A DNA stretch of 64,000 bases from Bacillus vallismortis. GTDB lineage: Bacteria > Bacillota > Bacilli > Bacillales > Bacillaceae. The translations under genes were made by a program, and so were the position numbers. Position 1 is the stretch's first letter. Each line of letters begins with the position of its first letter. This document shows, piece after piece, positions 47,924 to 58,384 of this stretch. The notes below the pieces were generated by a model, which was given only the letters and a program-made list of their open reading frames with translations, did no database searches and had not been told where the DNA came from. The stretch is taken from NCBI RefSeq assembly GCF_004116955.1, contig NZ_CP026362.1, forward strand, positions 474,501-538,500, given 5' to 3'.

Positions 47924-49627
47924 GTGAAACAATTCAAAGTAACAAACGAAGGAGACATTCAAACAACATTAAGAGGCCTTGAAATACTCTCTGTTCCTTT
48001 TTTGAACAAAGGTGTTGCTTTTACTGAGGAAGAAAGAAAAGAACTGGGGTTAAAAGGCTTTCTCCCGCCAAAGGTATTAACGATTGAAGATCAGGCGAAA
48101 AGGGCGTATGAACAATATTCCGCTCAGCCTGATGATTTGAGCAAAAATGTGTATTTAACCGCGCTGCATGATCGGAATGAAACGCTGTTTTACCGCCTGT
48201 TAAATGATCACTTAGGGGAAATGCTACCGATTGTCTATACACCCACAGTTGGAACGGCGATCCAGAGATACAGCCATGAATACAGAAAGCCAAGAGGGCT
48301 TTACCTATCAATCGATGACCCAGACGGTATGAGAGAAGCATTCAAACAGTATAAAGATCAACGCGATACAATCGATTTAATCGTTGCAACGGATGCGGAA
48401 GGAATTTTAGGAATCGGAGACTGGGGTGTCGGCGGAATCGCGATTTCTATTGGCAAGCTGGCGGTTTATACGGCGGCTGCCGGCATAGATCCAAGCAGAG
48501 TGCTGGCTGTTGTTTTAGATGCGGGGACAAACCAGGAGAGCCTCTTGAACGACCCGCTTTATGTCGGCAACCAGCATTCCAGAGTGCGCGGTGAACGCTA
48601 TGACCAATTTATTGACGAGTATGTTGCGCTCGCGAGAGAATCATTCCCGAATGCGTTGCTGCACTGGGAGGATTTTGGAGCGAAAAACGCGCGCAGCATT
48701 TTGAAACGTTATAAAGACAAAATTTGTACATTTAATGATGATATCCAAGGAACAGGCGCGGTTTCACTGGCGGCCGTTTTATCTTGTGCAAAAGCGTCTA
48801 AAGTGCCGCTGAGAGATCACAGAGTCGTCATATTCGGAGCGGGGACGGCAGGAATCGGGATTGCTGAACAGCTGCGCGAGGCTTTGGTGCGTGAAGGATT
48901 GAGTGAGGAAGAATCTTTCAACCGCTTCTGGTGCATAGACCGAAACGGACTGTTAACAGATGATATGGAGCAGCTTCTTGATTTCCAAAAGCCTTACGCG
49001 CGTCCGGCTGATGAGGTCAAGGATTATCAGCGGAACGGAGAAGGAGGAGGCATTGATCTCCTTGAAGTGGTCCGGCAGGCGAAACCGACGATCCTGATCG
49101 GCACATCAACTGTTTCGGGCGCATTTACTGAAGAAATTGTTAAAGAAATGGCTTCACATGTGAAACGGCCGGCCATTTTGCCAATGTCGAATCCGACCGC
49201 TCTTTCCGAAGCGAAACCTCAGGATTTGATCAAATGGACGGAAGGCCGCGCACTTGTCACGACAGGAAGCCCGTTTGCGCCTGTGGAATATGACGGCGTC
49301 ACGTACCATATCGGCCAGGCAAACAACGCGCTTGTTTTTCCTGGTCTCGGGCTTGGAACGATTGTCACCAAATCAAAATTAATAACTGATGGCATGTTCG
49401 AAGCATGTGCCCGGGCGATCGCAAGTATGGTCAATGTCGGAGTGCCTGGCGCGCCGATGCTGCCGAAGATAGAGGATTTGCGGACTGTATCGGCAACCGT
49501 TGCGGTGGAAGTGGCTAAAACAGCGATTAAGGAAGGCGTTGCGACGGAAGAGCCTGAAGACATCATACAGGCTGTGCAGGACGCCATGTGGTATCCGGTA
49601 TACAAACCGATACGCGCGATTTCATAA
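47924..49627 (+). CDS. malS: NAD-dependent malic enzyme (malate dehydrogenase, decarboxylating)
   Basis: Oxidative decarboxylation of malate to pyruvate. 567 residues, the long form of the family. Motifs: the catalytic Tyr segment [15 protein letters not shown] (near 105), [11 protein letters not shown] (near 162), [11 protein letters not shown] metal and substrate region (near 272) and the NAD-binding [12 protein letters not shown] (near 305). GTG start with AAGGAAGAGGCAGG upstream. Bacillus has several malic enzymes (MaeA, MalS, MleA, YtsJ); gene order identifies this one. Confidence 0.95.
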   Translation: MKQFKVTNEGDIQTTLRGLEILSVPFLNKGVAFTEEERKELGLKGFLPPKVLTIEDQAKRAYEQYSAQPDDLSKNVYLTALHDRNETLFYRLLNDHLGEMLPIVYTPTVGTAIQRYSHEYRKPRGLYLSIDDPDGMREAFKQYKDQRDTIDLIVATDAEGILGIGDWGVGGIAISIGKLAVYTAAAGIDPSRVLAVVLDAGTNQESLLNDPLYVGNQHSRVRGERYDQFIDEYVALARESFPNALLHWEDFGAKNARSILKRYKDKICTFNDDIQGTGAVSLAAVLSCAKASKVPLRDHRVVIFGAGTAGIGIAEQLREALVREGLSEEESFNRFWCIDRNGLLTDDMEQLLDFQKPYARPADEVKDYQRNGEGGGIDLLEVVRQAKPTILIGTSTVSGAFTEEIVKEMASHVKRPAILPMSNPTALSEAKPQDLIKWTEGRALVTTGSPFAPVEYDGVTYHIGQANNALVFPGLGLGTIVTKSKLITDGMFEACARAIASMVNVGVPGAPMLPKIEDLRTVSATVAVEVAKTAIKEGVATEEPEDIIQAVQDAMWYPVYKPIRAIS

Positions 49628-49662
49628 AAAGAGCCGCTGCGTGGGCAGCGGCTTCTATTTTA
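49628..49662 (+). terminator. malS terminator
   Basis: GAGCCGCTGC and GCAGCGGCTTC with loop GTGG, followed by a short T-rich stretch. It may also serve the convergent ytzB, 14 bases away. Confidence 0.8.
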
Positions 49663-49675
49663 TGCTTGTCCGGTG

Positions 49676-49993
49676 TTAGGAGGCAATTGTATCAATGACA
49701 TCTACAATTTCCCCCGTTTTCGCATCCACCATGACTTCATACTGCTCTAATTCTCCGAAAGCGGATCGTGTAATGCCGGTTTTGTATACCTGTACCGTTT
49801 CTCCGTTCACATTGTAAGGCTCCGGCTGGGTGTAAATCCATGATCCGTCAATCGGCCCCCGTTGCTTAAAAGCGGATTTTACGATTCGAAGCGCTTTTTC
49901 TGAAGAAATATAAGGCTTCATCACATACTGTTTCACAACGACGGCCGTACAAATGCCAAGTCCTGCTCCTAAAAGAAGATGACGCAATTTCAT
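49676..49993 (-). CDS. ytzB: Small PepSY-domain protein
   Basis: 105 residues: an N-terminal membrane anchor or signal (LRHLLLGAGLGICTAVVV) followed by a single PepSY-type domain (SSEKALRIVKSAFKQRGPI ... YEVMVDAKTGEIVDVID). PepSY domains are thought to inhibit or regulate extracytoplasmic peptidases. It starts ATG 49993 with AGGAGGTG upstream. It lies between malS and the peptidase gene ytoP, but on the other strand; a link with YtoP is only a possibility, as YtoP is cytoplasmic. Confidence 0.87.
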   Translation of the reverse strand: MKLRHLLLGAGLGICTAVVVKQYVMKPYISSEKALRIVKSAFKQRGPIDGSWIYTQPEPYNVNGETVQVYKTGITRSAFGELEQYEVMVDAKTGEIVDVIDTIAS

Positions 49994-50151
49994 AATAAAG
50001 CACCTCCTGGTTGGTCGTACTTTTCATTATACAGAAACCGCCAAATCCTGTTAAGCAATACGCGGCTGTTGGAGCAGATTCAGTCACGGTGCTTGGAAAA
50101 CTAGAATTTTTCGAATAAAATAAAAGGACTACATAGAAATGAGGGGAAAAC

Positions 50152-51225
50152 ATGAATCAAGAAACGAAAGCGCTTTTCCAAACACTGACGCAGCTTCCCG
50201 GCGCGCCGGGCAATGAGCATCAGGTTCGTGCTTTTATGAAGCAAGAGCTGGCTAAATATGCCGATGACATCGTTCAGGACAGACTGGGAAGTGTTTTCGG
50301 AGTCAGACATGGTCAAGAGGGCGCACCGAGAATTATGGTTGCCGGGCATATGGACGAAGTCGGCTTCATGGTCACGTCAATTACAGACAACGGGCTGCTC
50401 AGGTTTCAGACGCTCGGGGGCTGGTGGAGCCAGGTGCTGCTTGCACAGCGAGTTGAAATTCAGACAGATAATGGGCCCGTTCCGGGTGTGATTTCAAGCA
50501 TACCGCCGCATCTGCTGACAGACGCCCAACGAAACCGCCCGATGGATGTCAAAAACATGATGATCGATATTGGCGCGGATGATAAGGAAGACGCTATTAA
50601 AATCGGCATCAAACCGGGACAGCAAATTGTGCCTGTCTGTCCGTTTACGACGATGGCGAATGAAAAGAAACTTTTATCAAAGGCATGGGATAACCGATAT
50701 GGCTGCGGCTTGAGCATTGAACTTCTGAAGGAATTGCACGGGAAAGAACTTCCGAACACGCTCTATGCGGGTGCGACCGTTCAAGAAGAAGTGGGGCTGA
50801 GGGGCGCGCAGACGGCTTCCCATTTGATTAAGCCGGACTTGTTTTTCGCCCTTGACGCCAGCCCGGCAAACGATATGAGCGGTGACAAAAACGAATTTGG
50901 CCAGCTTGGAAAAGGCTTTTTACTCCGCATTCTTGACAGAACGACAGTCATGCACCGCGGTATGAGAGAATTTGTTCTTGATATGGCGGAAACGCATGAC
51001 ATTCCGTATCAATATTTTGTATCCGGCGGGGGAACGGATGCGGGCAGAGTCCATATTTCGAACAGCGGCGTTCCGTCAGCGGTAATCGGAATTTGTTCAC
51101 GCTACATTCATACGAACGCTTCTATCATTCATATTGATGACTATGCGGCTGCGAAAGAAATGCTCATCAAACTTGTGACAGCCTGTGATAAGCAGACGGT
51201 GGATGCGATTAAAGAAAATATGTAG
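50152..51225 (+). CDS. ytoP: M42-family aminopeptidase YtoP
   Basis: A 357-residue co-catalytic metallopeptidase of the glutamyl aminopeptidase/endoglucanase M group. Metal-binding motifs are intact: [11 protein letters not shown] (His near residue 65), [10 protein letters not shown] (Asp near 183), [14 protein letters not shown] (catalytic Glu pair near 213) and HTNASIIH (His near 323). No signal peptide. GAGGGG upstream of the ATG. Probably takes part in turnover of oligopeptides. A large hairpin terminator follows. Confidence 0.93.
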   Translation: MNQETKALFQTLTQLPGAPGNEHQVRAFMKQELAKYADDIVQDRLGSVFGVRHGQEGAPRIMVAGHMDEVGFMVTSITDNGLLRFQTLGGWWSQVLLAQRVEIQTDNGPVPGVISSIPPHLLTDAQRNRPMDVKNMMIDIGADDKEDAIKIGIKPGQQIVPVCPFTTMANEKKLLSKAWDNRYGCGLSIELLKELHGKELPNTLYAGATVQEEVGLRGAQTASHLIKPDLFFALDASPANDMSGDKNEFGQLGKGFLLRILDRTTVMHRGMREFVLDMAETHDIPYQYFVSGGGTDAGRVHISNSGVPSAVIGICSRYIHTNASIIHIDDYAAAKEMLIKLVTACDKQTVDAIKENM

Positions 51226-51232
51226 ATATTGT

Positions 51233-51282
51233 GAAAGCTTGTTGAACGGGGCCGTAAGCCCGGATTCGACAAGCTTTTTTCT
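51233..51282 (+). terminator. ytoP terminator with branched stem
   Basis: AAAGCTTGT and ACAAGCTTT form the outer stem, with an inner CGGGGCCGTAAGCCCGG hairpin, then a T-run. It may also serve the convergent ytoQ. Confidence 0.8.
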
Positions 51283-51728
51283 TATTCTGTTTCAAATAGA
51301 TAGGAGAGGGCTTTGATAGCTTGGTTCACGGTTTCAACCGTTATATTTGCTTTGTTGGAAAGCTCTTTTAAAGGATGATGGAGCGACTCCGGCCGGATCA
51401 TAATCAGGGGTTTCCCTTTTGCAATCGCATATGAGGCATCCATTGCCGTGTTCCACTGTTTGTATTTTTCGCCAAACAGAGCGATCACAAAGTCTGCTTT
51501 ATTCATCAGGACAGCGGTTCTGAAGTTGTTCATGTCAGAGGCTTTGTCATCCTTCAAAACGGCATTTGGCTGAACGCCTACAATTTCCTCTCCGATATTG
51601 TCTGAGCGGTCATGATTCTCCATTGGGCCGACAAACGTAATCGGCAGCTTCAGTGATTTTGTTTTCTCTTTGATTTCCTCCCGCCAATTGCTGTGGATTT
51701 CTCCAGCTAAGTAGACGATAAACTCCAT
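51282..51728 (-). CDS. ytoQ: YtoQ family protein (nucleoside 2-deoxyribosyltransferase-like)
   Basis: 148 residues of the YtoQ family. The start FIVYLAGEIHSNWREEIKE and the motif DFVIALFGEKYKQWNTAMDASYA recall the nucleoside 2-deoxyribosyltransferase fold, in which a tyrosine near the N-terminus and an acidic pair act on N-glycosidic bonds. The similarity is at motif level, so the enzymatic activity is not certain. ATG 51728 with AAGGAGTG upstream. It is divergent from ytpP. Confidence 0.82.
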   Translation of the reverse strand: MEFIVYLAGEIHSNWREEIKEKTKSLKLPITFVGPMENHDRSDNIGEEIVGVQPNAVLKDDKASDMNNFRTAVLMNKADFVIALFGEKYKQWNTAMDASYAIAKGKPLIMIRPESLHHPLKELSNKANITVETVNQAIKALSYLFETE

Positions 51729-51800
51729 ACTAAAATCACTCCTTATGTATGTCCATCTGTAAATGTTACCCTTATGAACACGATGTTAAACGAAACGAGC

Positions 51801-51836
51801 TTGATAATGCAAATAAAATATGATAATGATAATGGG
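51801..51836 (+). promoter_or_regulatory. Candidate ytpPQR promoter with GATAAT repeats
   Basis: TTGATA (51801-51806) and TAATGA (51824-51829) are 17 bases apart. The -10 region is part of GATAATGATAAT (51822-51833), which equals two of the three hexamers of a Fur box but lacks the third, inverted part. Iron control is therefore doubtful. Confidence 0.35.
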
Positions 51837-51962
51837 AAAGCCAATCTTACATATTCATTTATTGCATATAAGTGGTGTTGCCGCAAGCAGTTTGGTATGA
51901 TCCAAATGGACGAGTATCGATAAACCAACATGTAAGAACATCAACAACTGGAGGGATATGAA

Positions 51963-52286
51963 ATGAAAAAAATTGAATCAACTCAAGAGCTGGAAAAAGC
52001 GGTAAAGGATGATTGGGCGGTCTTTATGTTTTCAGCCGACTGGTGCCCTGATTGCCGTTTTGTAGAGCCTTTTCTGCCTGAACTCGAAGCGGATTTCCCT
52101 GAATTCACATACTACTACGTAGACCGAGACAAATTCATTGATACGTGTGCAGAGTGGGAAATTTACGGAATCCCAAGCTTTGTCGTGTTTAATGAAGGGA
52201 AAGAAGTGAATCGTTTTGTGAGCAAAGACCGCAAAACAAAAGAAGAAATAGAACAGTTTTTAACAGACTCTCTCGCTAAAGCGTAA
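51963..52286 (+). CDS. ytpP: Thioredoxin-like protein YtpP
   Basis: A 107-residue thioredoxin fold with the active-site motif WCPDC (near residues 27-31) instead of the WCGPC of classic thioredoxin, and the cis-Pro GIPSFVVF near residue 73. Both redox cysteines are present, so it is probably a functional thiol reductase or disulfide carrier. Cytoplasmic. Ribosome binding site GGAGGG. It begins a unit with ytpQ and ytpR, with gaps of only about 15 bases. Confidence 0.9.
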   Translation: MKKIESTQELEKAVKDDWAVFMFSADWCPDCRFVEPFLPELEADFPEFTYYYVDRDKFIDTCAEWEIYGIPSFVVFNEGKEVNRFVSKDRKTKEEIEQFLTDSLAKA

Positions 52287-52300
52287 AGGAGGACACCGGT

Positions 52301-53110
52301 TTGAAAATGACCTCAAGGAAGCTGTCAGATATCCTGAAACAGCGCCTTCAGCACGAGAATCGCTCCTTTCTGTTTGACAGAGAAAAAGACACTCTCCGTG
52401 TTGAGGATCAAACGACCAAAAAAGGAATTACGCTCGACCTGCCGCCGATTATTGCAAAATGGGAACTGAAAAAAGACGAAGCCATTGATGAAATTGTGTA
52501 CTACGTTTCAGAAGCAATGACGGCAATGGAAGGAAAGGCTCAGGAAATGGCCGGAAAAGAAAGCCGCATTTACCCGGTGATCCGCTCGACTTCTTTCCCG
52601 GACAAGTCCAGCGAAGATATTCCGCTTATTTATGACGATCATACCGCAGAGACAAGAATTTATTACGCGCTTGACCTCGGGAAAACCTATCGTTTAATCG
52701 ATCAGCGCATGCTTGAAAAAGAGAACTGGACAAAAGAGCGGATCAGAGAGACGGCTGCATTTAATCTCCGTTCCTTGCCTCCGGTTGTCAAAGAGGATAC
52801 AGTTGCCGGCAATCACTTTTATTTCTTCAGAGCAAACGACGGTTACGATGCCAGCCGGATTCTGAACGAAGCGATTTTAAATGAATACAAGCAGCGTGCA
52901 GAAGGCGAGCTGGCGATCTCTGTTCCCCATCAAGACGTTCTGATTCTTGCTGACATCCGGAATGAATCGGGGTATGATATTCTAGGGCAAATGTCGATGA
53001 GCTTCTTTGCAAGCGGCACCGTTCCGATTACAGCCCTTTCATTTTTATACAATGAAGGAAAGCTGGAGCCGGTGTTTATCCTGGCGAAAAGCCGTCCGAA
53101 AAAGGATTAG
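52301..53110 (+). CDS. ytpQ: DUF1444 (UPF0354) protein YtpQ
   Basis: A 269-residue cytoplasmic protein of unknown function in the UPF0354/DUF1444 family, widespread in Firmicutes and normally encoded beside ytpP. Mixed alpha/beta composition with no catalytic motif I can point to; one hydrophobic block near the C-terminus ([20 protein letters not shown]). TTG 52301 is chosen because AAAGGAGG (52285-52292) is 8 bases upstream; the ATG at 52307 is 14 bases away. Conserved neighbourhood with a thioredoxin and a tRNA-binding protein. Confidence 0.87.
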   Translation: MKMTSRKLSDILKQRLQHENRSFLFDREKDTLRVEDQTTKKGITLDLPPIIAKWELKKDEAIDEIVYYVSEAMTAMEGKAQEMAGKESRIYPVIRSTSFPDKSSEDIPLIYDDHTAETRIYYALDLGKTYRLIDQRMLEKENWTKERIRETAAFNLRSLPPVVKEDTVAGNHFYFFRANDGYDASRILNEAILNEYKQRAEGELAISVPHQDVLILADIRNESGYDILGQMSMSFFASGTVPITALSFLYNEGKLEPVFILAKSRPKKD

Positions 53111-53125
53111 AAAGGATTTTTACTT

Positions 53126-53731
53126 ATGAACGCATTTTATAATAATGAAGGTGTGGGAGACACGCTTCTGATCTCTCTTCAAGATGTAACACGCGAACAA
53201 ATAAGCTATGAAAAACATGGCGATGTCGTCAGAATTTTTCATAACGAAACAAAGGAAACAACAGGCTTCAACATTTTCAACGCGTCTTCCTATTTGACCA
53301 TTGATGAAAAAGGTCCTGTTGCGCTCTCAGAAACGTTTGTGCAAGATGTGAATGAGATTCTGAACCGAAACGGCGTTGAAGAAACATTGGTCGTTGATGT
53401 ATCTCCGAAGTTTGTTGTGGGATATGTGGAATCAAAAGAAAAGCATCCGAATGCGGATAAATTAAGCGTATGTAAAGTCAATGTAGGAGAAGAAACGCTT
53501 CAGATCGTCTGCGGCGCACCAAATGTTGACCAAGGGCAAAAAGTGGTCGTTGCCAAAGTCGGTGCTGTGATGCCGAGCGGACTTGTCATTAAGGATGCTG
53601 AGCTTCGCGGCGTTCCGTCAAGCGGAATGATCTGCTCGGCGAAAGAGCTCGCTTTGCCGGATGCCCCGGCTGAAAAAGGAATCCTTGTGTTAGAAGGAGA
53701 CCATGAGGCGGGAGACGCATTTCAGTTTTAG
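53126..53731 (+). CDS. ytpR: YtpR, tRNA-binding-domain protein
   Basis: 201 residues: an N-terminal domain of about 90 residues (DUF4479-type) followed by an OB-fold tRNA-binding domain ([21 protein letters not shown] to [11 protein letters not shown]), the same domain found in PheT, MetG and EMAPII. It is a stand-alone homologue of the N-terminal part of phenylalanyl-tRNA synthetase beta. ATG start with GAAAGGA upstream. The gene has its own terminator. Its RNA partner is unknown. Confidence 0.9.
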   Translation: MNAFYNNEGVGDTLLISLQDVTREQISYEKHGDVVRIFHNETKETTGFNIFNASSYLTIDEKGPVALSETFVQDVNEILNRNGVEETLVVDVSPKFVVGYVESKEKHPNADKLSVCKVNVGEETLQIVCGAPNVDQGQKVVVAKVGAVMPSGLVIKDAELRGVPSSGMICSAKELALPDAPAEKGILVLEGDHEAGDAFQF

Positions 53732-53766
53732 ACTCCCATAAATCCGCCCAAAAAAACGAATCATGT

Positions 53767-53804
53767 GAAAAGCCGCTAAGCCCTTGTTTAGCGGCTTTGT
53801 TTTG
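53767..53804 (+). terminator. ytpPQR terminator
   Basis: AAAGCCGCTAA and TTAGCGGCTTT around a short GCCCTTGT loop, followed by TTTG. Confidence 0.85.
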
Positions 53805-53837
53805 CTGAAAGCTTAATCTTTTCTGGGCAGACAAGCA

Positions 53838-53847
53838 ATGGTATACT
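53838..53847 (+). promoter_or_regulatory. Candidate extended -10 promoter of sftA
   Basis: ATGGTATACT (53838-53847) holds a consensus-like TATACT with the TGn extension, 42 bases before the start. No strong -35 is visible. Confidence 0.45.
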
Positions 53848-53889
53848 AAAAAACGTCCCAGAAAACTATAAGGGAGTTAGAGATAAATT

Positions 53890-56784
53890 ATGAGTTGGCT
53901 TCATAAATTTTTTGATTTGTTTTTAGGCGAGAGCAAAGAGGATGATGAACGGGAAACAAAAACCGCTCACATTCCGCAGCAACAAGAAGTAGAAGTAGAT
54001 CATTCCGAAGGACAATTAAAAAGATTGGAAGATCCTAAAATATATTATGAATACCCAAACGGCAAGTTCCGTTTTCCAGTCGTGCCTGACGGATACAACA
54101 ATCATGACCTGAGAAGGCGCCGCGCACCATCGGACAAACCGCAATCCGCGCCCCGTCCAAGCGCCGCCCCACAGAACGACCGTCAAAAAAATGAAAACGA
54201 GCAGCATACATATCAAACATCAGAGCCGGCGAAGAAACCATTTAAACCAACAAATATCCCTTCGCCTATATATGGATTCAATCAAAAACCATCTGTCAAA
54301 AAGGATGTGCCAAAGCAGCCTTCTGACGCATTGAAGGCATCGGACAAATCTGTAAAAGAGAAGGTAACACTGCTGTCAGAAGAAATGGAACGTGAACGCT
54401 CCTATTCAGATCCAGCTCCAGACAGACAGAAACAGCACGTAAAAGAAGGGCCTTTCTTTCCGGATGCACAATTTGGAGAACAGCCTTCTGGTGTCTTAAG
54501 CGGAACGTCTGCAGAGCGTGATGAAGCGCTGGGGCAGCGCCCAGCCGAGCCGTCAAATAACAAAGGGCCGTCTGAATCGGGCATTCAGCAGCCGGAAAAA
54601 GAGGTGTCTTTATTCGATGTTGAACCCGATAAAGAGCAAACGGCACCTGAGACACTGACAAATACCGTGACTGAGAGAAAGGAAAGCCCGTCAAACAGCG
54701 GAGTAAGCTTTGAAGACACTGAGACGGTTCAGATTCAAGAAGAACGAGCAGTAAAACACCCTGAGAAATTAGAAGAACTTATCTTCCGCGCTGAACAGGA
54801 TGAAGAACAAACAGCACCTGAGTTGACAGTGGCAGTATCTGAAAGTGAAGTATGGGAAGAACCGTCAGACAGCGAAGTAAAGAATCAACGCGAAATCACG
54901 CGAGGTGCTGCTGAGACCTCCGCTGTTCAAGAAGAACAAATAGATATTCAACAGGAAGAGCCTTTCTTGCATGCCGGCTTCGAGGAAAGGGAAACAGCAT
55001 CGGAGTCTCCGACGCAAGCAGAAACCGTTGCTAAAGAATCGCAAGAGCCATCAGACAGCATTATAGATGATCAGTACGACATCCCGGGAGAAGCTGAGAA
55101 CACGAAGGTAGATGTTCAGCCAGACAGCGATGCAGAACTGGTGCAGAAGGACAGCCTGGAGCAAGGTTCCAGCCCGTTTGCTGCAGCCCATGAAAACCAG
55201 CGGGAAAGTCACGCAGACGAAACACATAGAGCAGTAGAAGAGCCGCAAAAGAAGCCTGTCATGCAGGAGAAACGTACTGAGCGAAGCGCATCTCCTCAAA
55301 AAGGTCCGTCCGTTCCTTTTAATGTCATGATGCTGAAAAGAGATACACACAAACAGCAAAAAGCAGAGGAGCGCCGCGGCAACTACGTGTTTCCGAATGT
55401 CGCACTGCTTGATGTCCCGCCAGCGCAAGTTCAAGATGATACTGCGTGGATCGAAGAACAGCGCCAGCTTCTTGATTTGACCCTGAAAAATTTCAATGTC
55501 CGCGCCAATGTCGTCCATGTGACCCAGGGGCCGTCTGTGACAAGATTCGAAGTGCACCCTGAGCCAGGCGTAAAAGTGAATAAAATCACCAACTTGTCTG
55601 ATGATATTAAGCTCAGCCTGTCCGCAAAAGACATACGGATTGAAGCGCCGATTCCGGGGAAAAACACGATCGGAATTGAAGTTCCGAACCGCATGAGCAA
55701 GGTGGTTGATCTGCGCCAGATGATTCGAAGCTCAGCTTTCAGGACAAGCAAGTCACCGCTTACGGCAGCACTGGGATTGGATATCTCAGGAAATCCCGTC
55801 GTCATCGACTTAAAGAAAATGCCGCATGGCTTGATTGCCGGTGCTACGGGCTCGGGAAAAAGCGTATGCATCAATACTATTTTAGTCAGCCTGCTTTATA
55901 AAGCTGACCCGAGCGAGGTAAAGGTGCTGCTGATTGATCCGAAAATGGTAGAGCTGGCTCCTTACAATAAAATTCCTCACCTTGTCAGCCCGGTCATTAC
56001 GGATGCTAAAGCGGCTACGGCTGCATTAAAATGGGTTGTTGAGGAAATGGAGCGGCGCTATGAATTATTTGCTCATTCCGGTGTCCGCGACATTGACCGC
56101 TTTAATCAATTAACGGCGGAACACCACACGGGCGAAAAGCTGCCGTATTTAGTGGTCGTTATTGATGAGCTTGCCGATTTGATGATGGTGGCTCCAAATG
56201 ATGTCGAAGAGAGCATTGCGCGGATCGCCCAAAAAGCCAGAGCGTGCGGAATCCATCTGCTCGTCGCGACTCAGCGGCCGTCAGTCGATGTCATTACCGG
56301 TCTGATTAAGGCGAATATCCCGACGAGAATTGCATTCTCTGTCTCAAGCCAGGTTGATTCCCGTACGATCATTGACATAGCCGGAGCGGAAAAGCTTCTT
56401 GGAAAAGGCGATATGCTCTTTTTGGAAAACGGGTCGGGAAAACCTGTCCGCTTGCAAGGAAACTTTGTATCGGACCGCGAAATCGACCGCGTCGTTTCCC
56501 ATGTCAGAAGTCAAATGCCGCCAACCTATTTATTTGAACAAGAAGAGCTGGTAAGACAAGGATCAGCCCTGAAAGAAGAGGATGAACTGTTTGACGAAGC
56601 GTGTGAGTTTGTGGTTGAGCAAAACAGCGCGAGCACTTCAAGCCTGCAAAGAAGATTCAGAATCGGATATAATCGCGCGGCAAGGCTGATTGATATGATG
56701 GAAGCGGAAGGCATGATCTCAGAGGCAAAAGGAAGCAAGCCTCGTGAGGTGCTGATCACAGCAAGTGATTTAATAAACGAATAA
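53890..56784 (+). CDS. sftA: DNA translocase SftA (SpoIIIE/FtsK family)
   Basis: Septum-associated DNA pump that clears chromosomal DNA from closing division septa. 964 residues in three parts: a short N-terminal region (MSWLHKFFDLFLGE), a long low-complexity acidic linker (about residues 30-490, Glu/Gln/Ser-rich with near repeats such as EQTAPE at 249-254 and 306-311), and the motor (about 520-880) with Walker A GATGSGKSV near residue 651 and Walker B LVVVIDELADLMM near 755. The C-terminal gamma winged helix (LQRRFRIGYNRAARLIDMME) would read oriented DNA motifs. Unlike SpoIIIE it lacks multiple membrane helices. The linker is a little longer than I recall for strain 168. Confidence 0.94.
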   Translation: MSWLHKFFDLFLGESKEDDERETKTAHIPQQQEVEVDHSEGQLKRLEDPKIYYEYPNGKFRFPVVPDGYNNHDLRRRRAPSDKPQSAPRPSAAPQNDRQKNENEQHTYQTSEPAKKPFKPTNIPSPIYGFNQKPSVKKDVPKQPSDALKASDKSVKEKVTLLSEEMERERSYSDPAPDRQKQHVKEGPFFPDAQFGEQPSGVLSGTSAERDEALGQRPAEPSNNKGPSESGIQQPEKEVSLFDVEPDKEQTAPETLTNTVTERKESPSNSGVSFEDTETVQIQEERAVKHPEKLEELIFRAEQDEEQTAPELTVAVSESEVWEEPSDSEVKNQREITRGAAETSAVQEEQIDIQQEEPFLHAGFEERETASESPTQAETVAKESQEPSDSIIDDQYDIPGEAENTKVDVQPDSDAELVQKDSLEQGSSPFAAAHENQRESHADETHRAVEEPQKKPVMQEKRTERSASPQKGPSVPFNVMMLKRDTHKQQKAEERRGNYVFPNVALLDVPPAQVQDDTAWIEEQRQLLDLTLKNFNVRANVVHVTQGPSVTRFEVHPEPGVKVNKITNLSDDIKLSLSAKDIRIEAPIPGKNTIGIEVPNRMSKVVDLRQMIRSSAFRTSKSPLTAALGLDISGNPVVIDLKKMPHGLIAGATGSGKSVCINTILVSLLYKADPSEVKVLLIDPKMVELAPYNKIPHLVSPVITDAKAATAALKWVVEEMERRYELFAHSGVRDIDRFNQLTAEHHTGEKLPYLVVVIDELADLMMVAPNDVEESIARIAQKARACGIHLLVATQRPSVDVITGLIKANIPTRIAFSVSSQVDSRTIIDIAGAEKLLGKGDMLFLENGSGKPVRLQGNFVSDREIDRVVSHVRSQMPPTYLFEQEELVRQGSALKEEDELFDEACEFVVEQNSASTSSLQRRFRIGYNRAARLIDMMEAEGMISEAKGSKPREVLITASDLINE

Positions 56785-56950
56785 TATAGGTTCATTTTCA
56801 CACCAAACATGGTATGATAGTGTTTAGAGCATTTAACAGCTATGCCGCTTTACAGCAGATGGGCATAGACAAATCTTGATATCTAGGTTTAATCAGATAG
56901 AAATAACCGGATACTGAACATAACAAAACATATAAAAATACGCCGCAAAG

Positions 56951-56968
56951 GGTGGCTTTTCAGCCGCC
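56951..56968 (+). repeat. Leader hairpin upstream of murC
   Basis: GGTGGCT-TTTC-AGCCGCC forms a 7-pair stem about 67 bases before the murC start. No T-run follows. The remaining sftA-murC gap shows no other element I can support. Confidence 0.35.
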
Positions 56969-57034
56969 GCGGTCGCAAATTGAAATGAGCGTCATATACT
57001 GGGGAACAGATAGACGTTTGTTGGAGGTACAATT

Positions 57035-58333
57035 ATGACTGTTTATCATTTTGTTGGAATAAAAGGGACCGGTATGAGTCCGCTTGCCCAAATACTTCAT
57101 GATAATGGATATACTGTCCAAGGATCGGATATCGAAAAATTTATTTTTACGCAAACAGCGCTTGAAAAAAGAAATATTACCGTTCTTCCTTTTAGCGCGG
57201 ATAATATCAAACCGGACATGACAGTCATCGCCGGAAACGCATTCCCAGACACGCATCCAGAGATTGAAAAAGCCATGTCTGAAGGAATTCCGGTGATACG
57301 TTATCATAAGTTTTTAGGCGACTATATGAAAAAATTCACCAGTGTTGCCGTTACAGGCGCACACGGAAAAACGTCGACTACGGGTCTGCTGGCTCACGTG
57401 ATCCGAAACGCAAAACCGACCTCTTTCTTAATCGGGGACGGAACAGGCCAGGGAAATGAAAACAGTGAATACTTTGTGTTTGAAGCGTGTGAATACCGCC
57501 GCCATTTCTTAAGCTATCAGCCTGACTACGCGATCATGACGAACATTGATTTTGACCACCCGGATTATTTCTCAAGCATTGACGATGTGTTTGACGCTTT
57601 TCAAGAGATGGCTCTTCAAGTCAACAAAGGCATTATTGCCTGCGGAGACGATGAGCATCTGCCGAAAATCCATGCAAACGTCCCGGTTGTGTATTACGGC
57701 ACTGGGGAAGAAAATGATTTTCAAGCCAGAAACATCGTAAAAAGCACGGAAGGGACAACTTTCGATGTATTTGTCCGCAATACATTCTATGATACGTTTT
57801 ATATTCCTGCGTACGGCCACCACAATGTATTAAACTCATTGGCGGTCATTGCGTTATGCCATTATGAAGAAATTGATTCCAGCATCATTAAGCACGCCCT
57901 CAAATCATTCGGCGGCGTCAAACGCAGATTCAATGAAAAGCAGCTCGGGGATCAAGTGCTGATTGATGATTACGCTCATCACCCGACAGAAATAAAAGTG
58001 ACGATTGAGGCGGCAAGACAGAAATATCCTGATCGTGAAATCGTCGCGGTATTCCAGCCTCATACATTTACACGGACGCAGCAATTTCTTGATCAATTCG
58101 CAGAAAGCCTGAGCGGGGCTGATTGCGTGTATTTATGCGATATTTTCGGCTCAGCCCGGGAGAATGCAGGAAAGCTGACAATCGGCGACCTGCAGGGAAA
58201 AATTCATAATGCAAAACTCATTGAAGAAGATGATACATCTGTTTTAAAAGCTCATGAAAAAGCCGTTCTCATCTTTATGGGAGCTGGAGATATCCAAAAA
58301 TATATGAGAGCCTATGAAAACGTCATGGCATAA
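57035..58333 (+). CDS. murC: UDP-N-acetylmuramate-L-alanine ligase
   Basis: Adds the first amino acid (L-Ala) to UDP-MurNAc in peptidoglycan synthesis, with ATP. 432 residues, Mur ligase layout: N-terminal Rossmann part [14 protein letters not shown] (residues 4-17), the ATP-binding loop [10 protein letters not shown] (near 108-117), DFDHPDYF (near 170) and YAHHPTEI (near 312). GTTGGAGGT precedes the ATG. A strong terminator follows. In B. subtilis murC stands here, away from the main mur cluster. Confidence 0.96.
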   Translation: MTVYHFVGIKGTGMSPLAQILHDNGYTVQGSDIEKFIFTQTALEKRNITVLPFSADNIKPDMTVIAGNAFPDTHPEIEKAMSEGIPVIRYHKFLGDYMKKFTSVAVTGAHGKTSTTGLLAHVIRNAKPTSFLIGDGTGQGNENSEYFVFEACEYRRHFLSYQPDYAIMTNIDFDHPDYFSSIDDVFDAFQEMALQVNKGIIACGDDEHLPKIHANVPVVYYGTGEENDFQARNIVKSTEGTTFDVFVRNTFYDTFYIPAYGHHNVLNSLAVIALCHYEEIDSSIIKHALKSFGGVKRRFNEKQLGDQVLIDDYAHHPTEIKVTIEAARQKYPDREIVAVFQPHTFTRTQQFLDQFAESLSGADCVYLCDIFGSARENAGKLTIGDLQGKIHNAKLIEEDDTSVLKAHEKAVLIFMGAGDIQKYMRAYENVMA

Positions 58334-58362
58334 TAAAAAGCAGTGTTCTCACTGCTTTTTCT
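58334..58362 (+). terminator. murC terminator
   Basis: AAAAAGCAGTG and CACTGCTTTTT with loop TTCT. Confidence 0.9.
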
Positions 58363-58384
58363 TTATCTGATGGATAAGCTTGTT

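Noticed and set aside
55051-55874. Two long minus-strand frames within sftA
   Set aside because: They lie opposite the conserved motor domain and have no start signals; their openness follows from codon bias of sftA.
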